Of a stretch of DNA of 5,415 bases, positions 1-5,199 are shown piece after piece. The notes beneath the pieces were generated by a model. That model saw only the letters and a list, made by a program, of their open reading frames with translations, made no database searches and was not told the DNA's origin. The stretch is from JALRAP01 sp046302815 (lineage in GTDB: Bacteria; Bacteroidota; Bacteroidia; AKYH767-A; OLB10): positions 1 through 5,415 of the forward strand of contig JBKCHO010000007.1 of NCBI GenBank assembly GCA_046302815.1, read 5' to 3'. Each line of letters opens with the position of its first letter. The stretch's first letter is position 1. Made by a program: the position numbers and the translations under genes.

Positions 1-1644
1 TTCGGTCCCGATGGCTATTTATACATAGGCATGGGTGATGGCGGCTCCGCCGGCGATCCGGGTAACCGTTCCCAAAACCTCCAAAATCCTCTTGGTAAAA
101 TCCTCCGTATCGATGTGAATACGCCTACGGGATATGTGAACCCTCCATCAAACCCGTATTTCGGCGTACCCAACACCGATCAACGCATTTGGGCTTCGGG
201 CGTTCGTAATCCATGGAGAACCTCGTTCGACAAGATAACAGGTGATTTTTGGATTGCCGATGTAGGACAAAATCTATGGGAGGAAATCGATTTTCAGCCC
301 GCAGGCGATCTGGGAGGTAACAACTACGGATGGCGTTGCTACGAGGGTAATGCCGCTTATAACACCAGCGGTTGTCAGCCTGCATCCACTTACGATGCTC
401 CAGTGCATGTTCTTTCTCATTCGGGCGGCTCTTGCTCCATCACTGGAGGCTATGTCTACCGTGGTGCTCAATACGCCAATTGGTTTGGTAAATATTTCTT
501 CACGGATTATTGTACGGGTACTATTCAATCACTCACTCCCAACGGTAGTGGTGGATTTTCCGTTAGCACCTATGGTACCTTCTCTACATTCGCATACACC
601 ACATTCGGCGTAGATCGCTATGGAGAGATGTACATCGGTAGGAACTCCACCGGAGTTTATAAAATTGTTGACGCCAGTTGTCAGCCTGTCGCCTTCATCA
701 CCCTTGAAGACACCATTACCGCATGCGGAAACAACTATGATTTGAAAGCATTGGAAGGCGCAGGGTTCCAATACCAATGGTATTTGAATGGATCCGCAAT
801 CGCAGGCGCGTCTGCATCGGTTTATAACGCCACCGCTCCAGGTTACTACCAGGTGATGGTCGTTAATTCGCAATTCTGTACAGCAACCTCCGACTCGGTT
901 TATGTTGATTTCATTGCTGCTCCAACAGTGAATTTCACCGTGTTTCCCAGTCAGGTTTGCGACGGGTTTCCGAGCTTCGGATTAACAGCTTCACCCATTG
1001 GCGGATCCTTCAGTGGTACAGGTGTTAGTGGCACCAGTTTCGACCCGCAAACTGCTGGTGTAGGTACATTCAACCTTTCATACACCTATACCGATGCAAT
1101 CACGGGTTGCTCCGCAACCGCAGTTTCATCGGTTACGGTTAGTCCGCTGCCGACAGTATCATTGAGCGGTTTGCCCGCCCAGGTTTGTGTATATAATCCT
1201 CCATTCACCCTCAATGGATCACCTACGGGCGGATTGTACAGTGGGGTAGGAGTAAATGGAAACATCTTTGATCCCAGTGTTGCCGGTTTGGGAAGTTTTC
1301 CCATCACTTATGTTTTCAGCGATTCACTGGGGTGTGTTGACTCAGCCAATGCTACGGTTTTGGTAGATGCCTGCGTATCGGTTCCCGAAATAGATAACCT
1401 GGCGGGCATATCCATTCTACCAAATCCTGCTGGAGCCAATGAACCTTTATTGATACAAATCAACCAATCAGGAGAGTTGCAAGTGGAGGTTTTTGATGCA
1501 GTAGGAAAGCGCGTGTATCAGTCTAAGCAACTCTCAAACGGTTTGCTTGAACTTCCATTGTCTGTTTCTCAGACGGGTGTTTATCTGATCAGAGTGTCGG
1601 ATCAAAGAGGATTGGACCGCACTGCAAGATTCACGATCCGTTAG
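1..1644 (+). CDS. Secreted PQQ-dependent sugar dehydrogenase-like protein with T9SS sorting domain (5' partial)
   Basis: The reading frame is open from base 1, so the signal peptide and the first part of the catalytic domain lie outside the window; 547 residues are visible. Residues 1 to about 222 match the C-terminal half of the glucose/sorbosone dehydrogenase (GSDH) beta-propeller family: YIGMGDGG, NPLGKILRIDV, SGVRNPWR (the Arg-Asn of the PQQ pocket in soluble glucose dehydrogenase), DVGQNLWEEID, GWRCYEG, and the HSGGSCSITGGYVYRG and YFFTDYCTG segments. Known family members oxidise sugars or related polyols outside the cytoplasm using PQQ and calcium; the substrate here cannot be told. An Ig-like domain follows (about bases 679-915), then two tandem Gly-rich repeats, then a typical T9SS type A sorting domain (about 1408-1641: ILPNPA, VEVFDAVGKRVYQ, TGVYLIRV). 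This implies export by Sec and then T9SS to the surface or medium. No operon partner is visible downstream, where the neighbouring gene is convergent. Confidence 0.92.
   Translation, partial: FGPDGYLYIGMGDGGSAGDPGNRSQNLQNPLGKILRIDVNTPTGYVNPPSNPYFGVPNTDQRIWASGVRNPWRTSFDKITGDFWIADVGQNLWEEIDFQPAGDLGGNNYGWRCYEGNAAYNTSGCQPASTYDAPVHVLSHSGGSCSITGGYVYRGAQYANWFGKYFFTDYCTGTIQSLTPNGSGGFSVSTYGTFSTFAYTTFGVDRYGEMYIGRNSTGVYKIVDASCQPVAFITLEDTITACGNNYDLKALEGAGFQYQWYLNGSAIAGASASVYNATAPGYYQVMVVNSQFCTATSDSVYVDFIAAPTVNFTVFPSQVCDGFPSFGLTASPIGGSFSGTGVSGTSFDPQTAGVGTFNLSYTYTDAITGCSATAVSSVTVSPLPTVSLSGLPAQVCVYNPPFTLNGSPTGGLYSGVGVNGNIFDPSVAGLGSFPITYVFSDSLGCVDSANATVLVDACVSVPEIDNLAGISILPNPAGANEPLLIQINQSGELQVEVFDAVGKRVYQSKQLSNGLLELPLSVSQTGVYLIRVSDQRGLDRTARFTIR
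922..1371 (+). repeat. Two tandem ~76-residue Gly-rich repeats inside the dehydrogenase-like protein
   Basis: Two copies start at bases 922 and 1150, a period of 228 bases or 76 codons. Both share the pattern PTV, P-x-QVC, SP-x-GG, SG-x-GV-x-G, FDP-x2-AG-x-G-x-F and end with a D-x-(x)-GC segment. The DNA has diverged, so this is an old domain duplication and not a recent nucleotide repeat. Such modules are common as stalk or spacer domains between the catalytic and sorting domains of surface proteins in Bacteroidota. A binding role, for instance to carbohydrate, cannot be excluded. Confidence 0.8.
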
Positions 1645-2074
1645 TGGATCCTTCCTTGTAGATTTCGGATTCATCAAAAGGACCACCTTCTTTGTCTTTC
1701 TTGGTTCGCAGTTTGGTAATAATGCCTTTGACGCGTTCCACCACCTTGGCTCCTTCTTCACCGAAAACCTTGTTGGCTACGGCCGAACCCACTGCCGACC
1801 CGACGGTTTTCACCAGTGGGCCTGCATTTTTGAACACCAGACCCGATACGGCTGCACCGAGCAGTGTCTCAAGCAATGAGGCGAACGCGGTACTCTTTCC
1901 ATCGCTGCCCTTGAGCAAGGAGCCCGCCGCCTCTCGGATCAGTTTGCCTGGCTGAAGCTGATCGCCCATTTTGGAAAAGCTTTCACGCATTTTGCGCTCC
2001 GCATTGCGTTGTTCCCCCTCTGCGCGAACAATTTCGGTTCGTAGCTCGTGTATGTTCGTGATGCGTCGCTTCAT
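1631..2074 (-). CDS. Hypothetical protein, third gene of the YtxH-YqjE cassette
   Basis: I do not recognise this 147-residue protein. The start at 2074 is preferred because its ATG overlaps the stop of the upstream YqjE-like gene (ATGA, 4 bases), typical of translational coupling. An in-frame start at 2230 would lie deep inside that gene and encode an unlikely extension. Residues 1-45 are highly charged and probably helical (Arg/Glu-rich, possible coiled coil). Residues 66-105 are rich in Ala, Gly and Val (LLETLLGAAVSGLVF, VGSAVGSAVANKVFG) and may form amphipathic or membrane-associated helices rather than a classic transmembrane span. The tail, about 116-147, is Lys-rich and then acidic and polar. 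By position it resembles the third gene after yqjD-yqjE in enterobacteria (yqjK), but I claim no homology. Its 3' end overlaps the convergent dehydrogenase gene by 14 bases. Confidence 0.82.
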   Translation of the reverse strand: MKRRITNIHELRTEIVRAEGEQRNAERKMRESFSKMGDQLQPGKLIREAAGSLLKGSDGKSTAFASLLETLLGAAVSGLVFKNAGPLVKTVGSAVGSAVANKVFGEEGAKVVERVKGIITKLRTKKDKEGGPFDESEIYKEGSTNGS

Positions 2075-2421
2075 GGCTCTTGTTTGAAAATAGACTGAAT
2101 GATGCGATTCGTAAAGCTGTTTTTCAGCCATCCATTGCGTCCAGTGAAAAGGATCAGGGTAATCAAAAGGTAAAAGCCGGCAACACATAAGAATCCGTAG
2201 TATGGGCTTTGTAGTTTTTCGTTCAACCAAAGGCCAACAAATACACTTAGGAAAATAATCGAGAGACCGCCAAAGGTTCCAATGATGATATAAACAATCA
2301 TGGATGCTCCCAACTGAGAGCCTTTTTCGGCAGCCTGTAACTTATACAGCTCCGTAGTGGTCTCGGCATAAGTTTTGAGGTCGTTAATGGCCTCGGTGGC
2401 GCTTTTCTTGAGTTCTTCCAT
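2071..2421 (-). CDS. YqjE/Phage_holin_3_6-like small membrane protein
   Basis: A 116-residue protein. Residues 1-38 form a charged, helical N-terminus (ELKKSATEAINDLKTYAE). A first hydrophobic span follows at about 41-66 and a second at about 73-93, joined by a short polar turn, and the C-terminus is basic. This is the layout of the YqjE / holin superfamily III proteins (Pfam Phage_holin_3_6, formerly DUF1469). Despite the holin label, these are widespread chromosomal inner-membrane proteins, usually next to YtxH- or YqjD-like genes, and no phage genes are near. The gene starts 8 bases after the YtxH-like gene stops and its stop overlaps the start of the next gene, so the three form a tight operon. 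The molecular function of the family is poorly defined; a role in envelope stress or membrane organisation is inference. Confidence 0.85.
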   Translation of the reverse strand: MEELKKSATEAINDLKTYAETTTELYKLQAAEKGSQLGASMIVYIIIGTFGGLSIIFLSVFVGLWLNEKLQSPYYGFLCVAGFYLLITLILFTGRNGWLKNSFTNRIIQSIFKQEP

Positions 2422-2429
2422 GAGTGGAT

Positions 2430-2624
2430 TTATTTCTTTTCAGATGACCAATCGTCGAGTCCTTGCTCGACCTTGTCCAACACCTCATCAACAGTTTTTT
2501 TCAGGCTGTCTTTGATTTTTTCACGGGTTTCGGATCCCTTATCGGGAGCAAGCAGGATTCCAGCCACTAGACCAGCAGCAGCACCGGCCAATGCTGCCAT
2601 TAGGAGCTTTGTGTTGTCGTTCAT
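2430..2624 (-). CDS. YtxH domain-containing small membrane protein
   Basis: A 64-residue protein. One hydrophobic, Ala/Gly-rich membrane segment lies at about residues 7-26 (MAALAGAAAGLVAGILLAP). It is followed by the APDKGSETREKIKD signature of the YtxH family and a charged amphipathic helix up to the Lys-rich end. The length is normal for the family. YtxH proteins were first noted in a Bacillus general stress operon and resemble E. coli YqjD/ElaB in design: a short membrane anchor plus a long charged helix. This is the first gene of the cassette. A TAACTTTG box lies 15 bases upstream of the ATG and no Shine-Dalgarno sequence is evident. The exact role is unknown; a link to stress or stationary phase is inference from relatives. 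Confidence 0.88.
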   Translation of the reverse strand: MNDNTKLLMAALAGAAAGLVAGILLAPDKGSETREKIKDSLKKTVDEVLDKVEQGLDDWSSEKK

Positions 2625-2638
2625 GGGTCAAGGATTTC

Positions 2639-2646
2639 CAAAGTTA
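2639..2646 (-). promoter_or_regulatory. Putative -7 promoter box (TAACTTTG) for the YtxH cassette
   Basis: Read on the minus strand, TAACTTTG matches the Bacteroidota -7 consensus TAnnTTTG exactly. It lies 15 bases upstream of the YtxH-like start codon, which would give a very short leader of about 10 bases. I see no clear TTG -33 element at the usual spacing. The identical octamer occurs upstream of mqnB. Confidence 0.5.
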
Positions 2647-2663
2647 CATGAATGCATTTGTGT

Positions 2664-2687
2664 TTGATATGATGGCTGTCATATCAA
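2664..2687. promoter_or_regulatory. Inverted repeat with 9-bp arms between the AlbA_2 gene and the YtxH cassette
   Basis: The arms TTGATATGA (2664-2672) and TCATATCAA (2679-2687) are perfectly complementary around the 6-base loop TGGCTG. The right arm covers the stop codon of the AlbA_2 gene (2684-2686). On the minus strand no T-run follows the hairpin (ACACAAATG), so it does not look like a classic intrinsic terminator. Its near edge is 18 bases upstream of the TAACTTTG box of the next operon, roughly at -31 to -54 from the predicted start of transcription, so it could be an operator. It could also be a weak hairpin protecting or ending the mqnB-AlbA_2 transcript. Confidence 0.5.
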
Positions 2688-3337
2688 CTCAAGGTGTAAA
2701 ACTCCGTTTTTTCGGTGTTGTGTGCTCGAATCACACCTACACGGATGAGATTGACAAGAATACGGGTAGCTCGTCGTCGCGAAATATTCAGCAGTTTGCA
2801 GTATTGATTCAAGTTAATGCGGCCGTTTTTCTCGAGATACTGTAGCAATTCACGCTCCATCGAAGTATATTCAATCAATGTGTTTTCGTCGTTCCCTTCA
2901 CGCTTTAACACATCCAGCACCACCTTGCTGGCCAGCAACGATTGATCGCCTACCCGGATGTAGGCCCACCATTTACCATCTTCGCCCAAGGCATAGTAGG
3001 GTTTCTGGTTTCCTTTCGGTATGTCGACTTCCAGAATGGTTTTCTTTCCAACTTGCCATTCTTGAATCTCCACCACTATTGCGGGTTTGCAACAGAATCC
3101 TGCGGCTTTTTCCAACATGAATTTTTCTTCTGCAGGAGAAATACCGCTGATGGTACCGTTGTCATTCACACCAACCAACAATTTCCCTCCACGATGGTTG
3201 GCGAACGACACCATGGTTTTGGCGATTTTATGTTCGCTGCTCACCTCTCTCTTGAAATCGAGTACATCGCACTCGCCCTGATCCAACAATTTTCGGATCG
3301 GGTAGGGTGGTTGTGCATGTATTTCTGGCTTTTTCAT
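2684..3337 (-). CDS. AlbA_2 (Schlafen-type) domain protein with C-terminal winged helix
   Basis: A 217-residue protein. Residues about 14-140 match the AlbA_2 domain (Pfam PF04326, often labelled 'ATP-binding protein' or 'putative DNA-binding'). The signs are GECDVLDFKRE near 21-31, the strand-turn HRGGKLLVGVNDNGTISGI at 48-66, VDIPKGNQKPYYA at 104-116 and AYIRVGDQS at 125-133. Residues about 157-217 form a helix-turn-helix or winged helix (ERELLQYLEKNGRINLNQYC, then SRRRATRILVNLIRVGVI). Acidic residues E22 and D27 fall near where Schlafen-family nucleases keep catalytic acids, but activity cannot be judged from sequence. Nucleic-acid binding is likely; whether the protein is a transcription factor or acts on RNA is open. 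Its ATG overlaps the mqnB stop (ATGA), so it is translated from the same message. This is the compact two-domain form, without the large C-terminal domains of many AlbA_2 regulators. Confidence 0.85.
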   Translation of the reverse strand: MKKPEIHAQPPYPIRKLLDQGECDVLDFKREVSSEHKIAKTMVSFANHRGGKLLVGVNDNGTISGISPAEEKFMLEKAAGFCCKPAIVVEIQEWQVGKKTILEVDIPKGNQKPYYALGEDGKWWAYIRVGDQSLLASKVVLDVLKREGNDENTLIEYTSMERELLQYLEKNGRINLNQYCKLLNISRRRATRILVNLIRVGVIRAHNTEKTEFYTLS

Positions 3338-4038
3338 TTTTTGATTTTGCTCTCCATCTCCATCATCAACAATCCTACAAAACCTTCCAAGGCATCAATG
3401 GCCTCGTTCACTTTCCAACTCTTTCTGTTTCGTTTTCCGGTCATGTTGGATATGGCACGAATTTGCAGACTCGGCGTCTTGGTCATCGCACAAGCGAAAA
3501 AAAACGCGGCACCCTCCATTGATTCTAATGAGGTGCCATAATTTTCAAGAAGCATTTTTTTTCTTCTTTCGGTGCCAGTGGCTGTATTCACCGTAATGCC
3601 TTGAGCCGAAGGAATAGCACTCAAACACGGCCATTTCTTTTTGTAACTGGCGTGCAACATTCCGTTTTTGAACGGTTGTCCATTCGGTGAGGCGAAGCCA
3701 AGTTTGAAACCATTCAATATTTGTCCGTCCACATCCTCCGCTCCCCAATCGGCTAATTGGTCGGAAACCACCTGTACAACACGCACGGGTTGCAAGTTTT
3801 TGTTGGAGGAGCCGGCAATGCCTATGTTCAATGCTAAATGGTATTTCTTTTTGGATAGGGCCTGTGCCATGTGCCAAATGGTGTTATGGATGCCCGGACC
3901 CGTCACTAAAAGCTCGTATCGGATGGCATTTGAAAAGCCTATCAGGGCCACAGGCTTCCCAGTAGATATGGTTTGTTTCCTTTTAAGCAGGAATTCAGCC
4001 TCCTTTGCTGTTGCTGCAACTATCAGTATATCAGTCAT
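3334..4038 (-). CDS. mqnB: Futalosine hydrolase (menaquinone biosynthesis)
   Basis: A 234-residue member of the nucleoside phosphorylase/MTAN superfamily. Family knowledge: MqnB removes the adenine (or hypoxanthine) base from aminodeoxyfutalosine or futalosine to give dehypoxanthine futalosine, a cytoplasmic step of the alternative menaquinone pathway. Visible signs are the first strand ILIVAATAKEAEFLL with E13 where MTAN has its early catalytic Glu, TGPGIHNT at 46-53, NIGIAGS at 71-77, VVSDQLADWGAED at 90-102 (characteristic of futalosine hydrolases), LESMEGAAFFFACAM at 171-185 with the ribose-binding Met-Glu (M174, E175), and IRAISNMTGKRNRKSW at 193-208. In MTAN the latter reads RAISD; Asn198 replaces the catalytic Asp, which to my knowledge is usual in this branch. 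It is first in a two-gene operon and divergent from the pterin genes. No other mqn gene is present in the window. Confidence 0.9.
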   Translation of the reverse strand: MTDILIVAATAKEAEFLLKRKQTISTGKPVALIGFSNAIRYELLVTGPGIHNTIWHMAQALSKKKYHLALNIGIAGSSNKNLQPVRVVQVVSDQLADWGAEDVDGQILNGFKLGFASPNGQPFKNGMLHASYKKKWPCLSAIPSAQGITVNTATGTERRKKMLLENYGTSLESMEGAAFFFACAMTKTPSLQIRAISNMTGKRNRKSWKVNEAIDALEGFVGLLMMEMESKIKK

Positions 4039-4091
4039 ATAATTGTATCAATTGGGAGTAAAACAACCCTATTCCAGTGGGTCCTATTTGC

Positions 4092-4099
4092 TACCTTTG
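4092..4099 (+). promoter_or_regulatory. Putative -7 promoter box (TACCTTTG) for the pterin operon
   Basis: TACCTTTG matches the Bacteroidota -7 consensus TAnnTTTG exactly and lies 43 bases upstream of the PTPS start codon, giving a predicted leader of roughly 35-40 bases. No convincing TTG -33 element is seen about 19 bases further upstream. Confidence 0.5.
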
Positions 4100-4105
4100 C
4101 GACCC

Positions 4106-4120
4106 TGATGAATTCCATCA
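4106..4120. promoter_or_regulatory. Imperfect 15-bp palindrome in the mqnB / pterin operon divergent control region
   Basis: TGATG (4106-4110) and CATCA (4116-4120) are complementary around the 5-base centre AATTC, itself one mismatch from symmetric. The site lies between the two facing TAnnTTTG boxes and would cover both predicted transcription starts, a good place for a shared operator. Arms of 5 bp in about 104 bases can arise by chance, so this is only a candidate. The rest of 4039-4142 contains the two promoter boxes and a weaker AATTG/CAATT pair (4041-4053) next to the mqnB start. Confidence 0.3.
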
Positions 4121-4126
4121 AAGTTA
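4119..4126 (-). promoter_or_regulatory. Putative -7 promoter box (TAACTTTG) for mqnB
   Basis: On the minus strand TAACTTTG matches the TAnnTTTG consensus and is identical to the box in front of the YtxH cassette. It lies about 80 bases upstream of the mqnB ATG, implying a leader of roughly 70-75 bases. It points toward the TACCTTTG box of the opposite operon, so the two predicted 5' ends would touch or overlap. No clear -33 element is visible. Confidence 0.45.
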
Positions 4127-4142
4127 ACCAACTTTTAAGCTA

Positions 4143-4556
4143 ATGATTTTAATTACCCGTCGTGAGCGCTTCAACGCCGCGCACAAAGTGTTCCGACCCG
4201 AGTGGGACGAGAAAAAGAACCTCGAGGTTTTTGGAAAATGTTCGAATCCCAATTGGCATGGTCATAACTATGAGCTGTATGTTACCGTTGCCGGCGATGT
4301 AGATCCTGAAACCGGTTTTGTAATGGATTTGAAGTTACTTAGCGACATCATCAAGCATCGTGTCATCGACAAGGTGGACCACAAGAACTTGAATATCGAT
4401 GTGGAATTTATGCAAGGAAAAATGCCATCCACGGAAGTGTTGGCAGTAGCCATTTGGGAAGAAATCGAGGCCGATATCGCCAAGCATGGCAAGAAATTGC
4501 ACAGTGTGAAGCTTTACGAAACTGAAAACAACTTCGTCGAATACCTCGGCAAATAA
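4143..4556 (+). CDS. 6-pyruvoyl/6-carboxy-tetrahydropterin synthase family protein (PTPS/QueD)
   Basis: A 137-residue, full-length member of the PTPS/QueD (COG0720) T-fold family. It acts on 7,8-dihydroneopterin triphosphate, the product of the FolE encoded next door. Zinc ligands are H14 (FNAAHKV), H39 and H41 (HGHNY). The catalytic Cys is C33, the Asp-His pair D79-H80 (VDHKNL), and the pterin-anchoring Glu is E126 (YETENN). Relative to rat PTPS (H23, C42, H48, H50, D88, H89) these are shifted by a constant 9 residues, with E126 against Glu133. The motif GKCSNPNWHGHNY has Cys-x5-His-Gly-His, as in PTPS enzymes of tetrahydrobiopterin synthesis, whereas E. coli QueD has Cys-x3-His-Gly-His. I therefore leave the gene symbol open: queD is what automatic annotation would give, but PTPS activity is plausible. 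The start has no Shine-Dalgarno sequence. The gene stops 8 bases before folE. Confidence 0.92.
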   Translation: MILITRRERFNAAHKVFRPEWDEKKNLEVFGKCSNPNWHGHNYELYVTVAGDVDPETGFVMDLKLLSDIIKHRVIDKVDHKNLNIDVEFMQGKMPSTEVLAVAIWEEIEADIAKHGKKLHSVKLYETENNFVEYLGK

Positions 4557-4564
4557 TTTCCAAC

Positions 4565-5188
4565 ATGCACGACCACGGCGATATCGATTCAGGTTACCGA
4601 AAGATTGATACTTTCAACGAGGAAACCACCCACAAGATGTCGGAGGCTTACCTCGAGGTCTTGAAGAGTATCGGCGAAGACCCATCCCGCGAAGGATTAC
4701 TCAAAACCCCTGAACGCGTCGCAAAAGCCATGCAGTTCTTAACGCACGGCTACAACCTAAATCCAGAGGAGATTCTGCTATCGGCCAAGTTTCGCGAGGA
4801 GTACCAGCAGATGGTAATTGTAAAAGACATTGAAGTTTATTCGCTATGTGAACATCACATGCTTCCTTTTATCGGTAAAGCGCATGTGGCCTATATCCCC
4901 GATAAGCACATAGTTGGTTTGAGCAAGATTCCCCGCGTGGTGGATGCTTATGCGCGCCGGTTGCAAGTGCAGGAGCGCCTTACCACCCAGATTCGCGATT
5001 GCATCGATAAAACCCTGCGCCCATTGGGTGTTGCGGTTGTTATTGAGGCCTATCACCTTTGCATGCAGATGCGTGGAGTGCAAAAGCAACATTCCATAAC
5101 CACCACCTCCGCCTTTACCGGCGAATTCGAAAAAGACCGTACTCGCAGCGAGTTCATCAGTTTGATAGGAAAAGATCATATTCGATAA
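4565..5188 (+). CDS. folE: GTP cyclohydrolase I
   Basis: A 207-residue protein of usual length for GTP cyclohydrolase IA, which converts GTP to 7,8-dihydroneopterin triphosphate and formate in the cytoplasm. This is the first step to folate and other pterins. The zinc ligands C95, H98 and C166 (SLCEHHMLPFIGKAHVAY and HLCMQMRG) and the catalytic histidines H97 and H164 are all present, each 15 residues before the E. coli positions (C110, H112, H113, H179, C181). Other family marks are EDPSREGLLKTPERVAKAM at 38-56, GLSKIPRVVDAYARRLQVQE at 118-137 and RSEFISLI near the end. The first 20 residues, with MHDHGD, are a variable leader. The start is set by the 8-base gap after the PTPS gene. The two genes very probably share a message and supply consecutive steps. 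Confidence 0.96.
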   Translation: MHDHGDIDSGYRKIDTFNEETTHKMSEAYLEVLKSIGEDPSREGLLKTPERVAKAMQFLTHGYNLNPEEILLSAKFREEYQQMVIVKDIEVYSLCEHHMLPFIGKAHVAYIPDKHIVGLSKIPRVVDAYARRLQVQERLTTQIRDCIDKTLRPLGVAVVIEAYHLCMQMRGVQKQHSITTTSAFTGEFEKDRTRSEFISLIGKDHIR

Positions 5189-5199
5189 TCATTTCATTT

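Noticed and set aside
529..873. A 114-codon open frame on the minus strand inside the dehydrogenase-like gene
   Set aside because: The plus-strand frame has strong GSDH motifs throughout; the minus frame shows no recognisable features.
2075..2230. In-frame N-terminal extension of the third cassette gene, starting at 2230
   Set aside because: It would lie wholly inside the YqjE-like gene in another frame, and the ATG at 2074 overlapping the upstream stop is the natural coupled start.
2071..2421. Phage holin and therefore a prophage remnant
   Set aside because: The holin-3_6 label covers many chromosomal YqjE-like proteins. It sits in a YtxH cassette with no endolysin, structural or integrase genes nearby.
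2651..2658. AATGCATT palindrome upstream of the YtxH promoter box
   Set aside because: An 8-base AT-rich palindrome is expected by chance, and the much longer inverted repeat at 2664-2687 is the better candidate.
2942..3541. A 199-codon open frame on the plus strand opposite mqnB and the AlbA_2 gene
   Set aside because: It is antisense to two genes with clear family motifs, and its translation (Phe/Leu/Cys-rich, no domain pattern) looks like a shadow frame.
3334..4038. MTA/SAH nucleosidase (MTAN) as the identity of the mqnB product
   Set aside because: The superfamily is shared, but the VVSDQLADWGAED segment and RAISN instead of RAISD fit futalosine hydrolase better.
4041..4053. AATTG-TAT-CAATT inverted repeat beside the mqnB start codon as an operator
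   Set aside because: Five-base AT-rich arms are too short to stand out from chance in an AT-rich leader.
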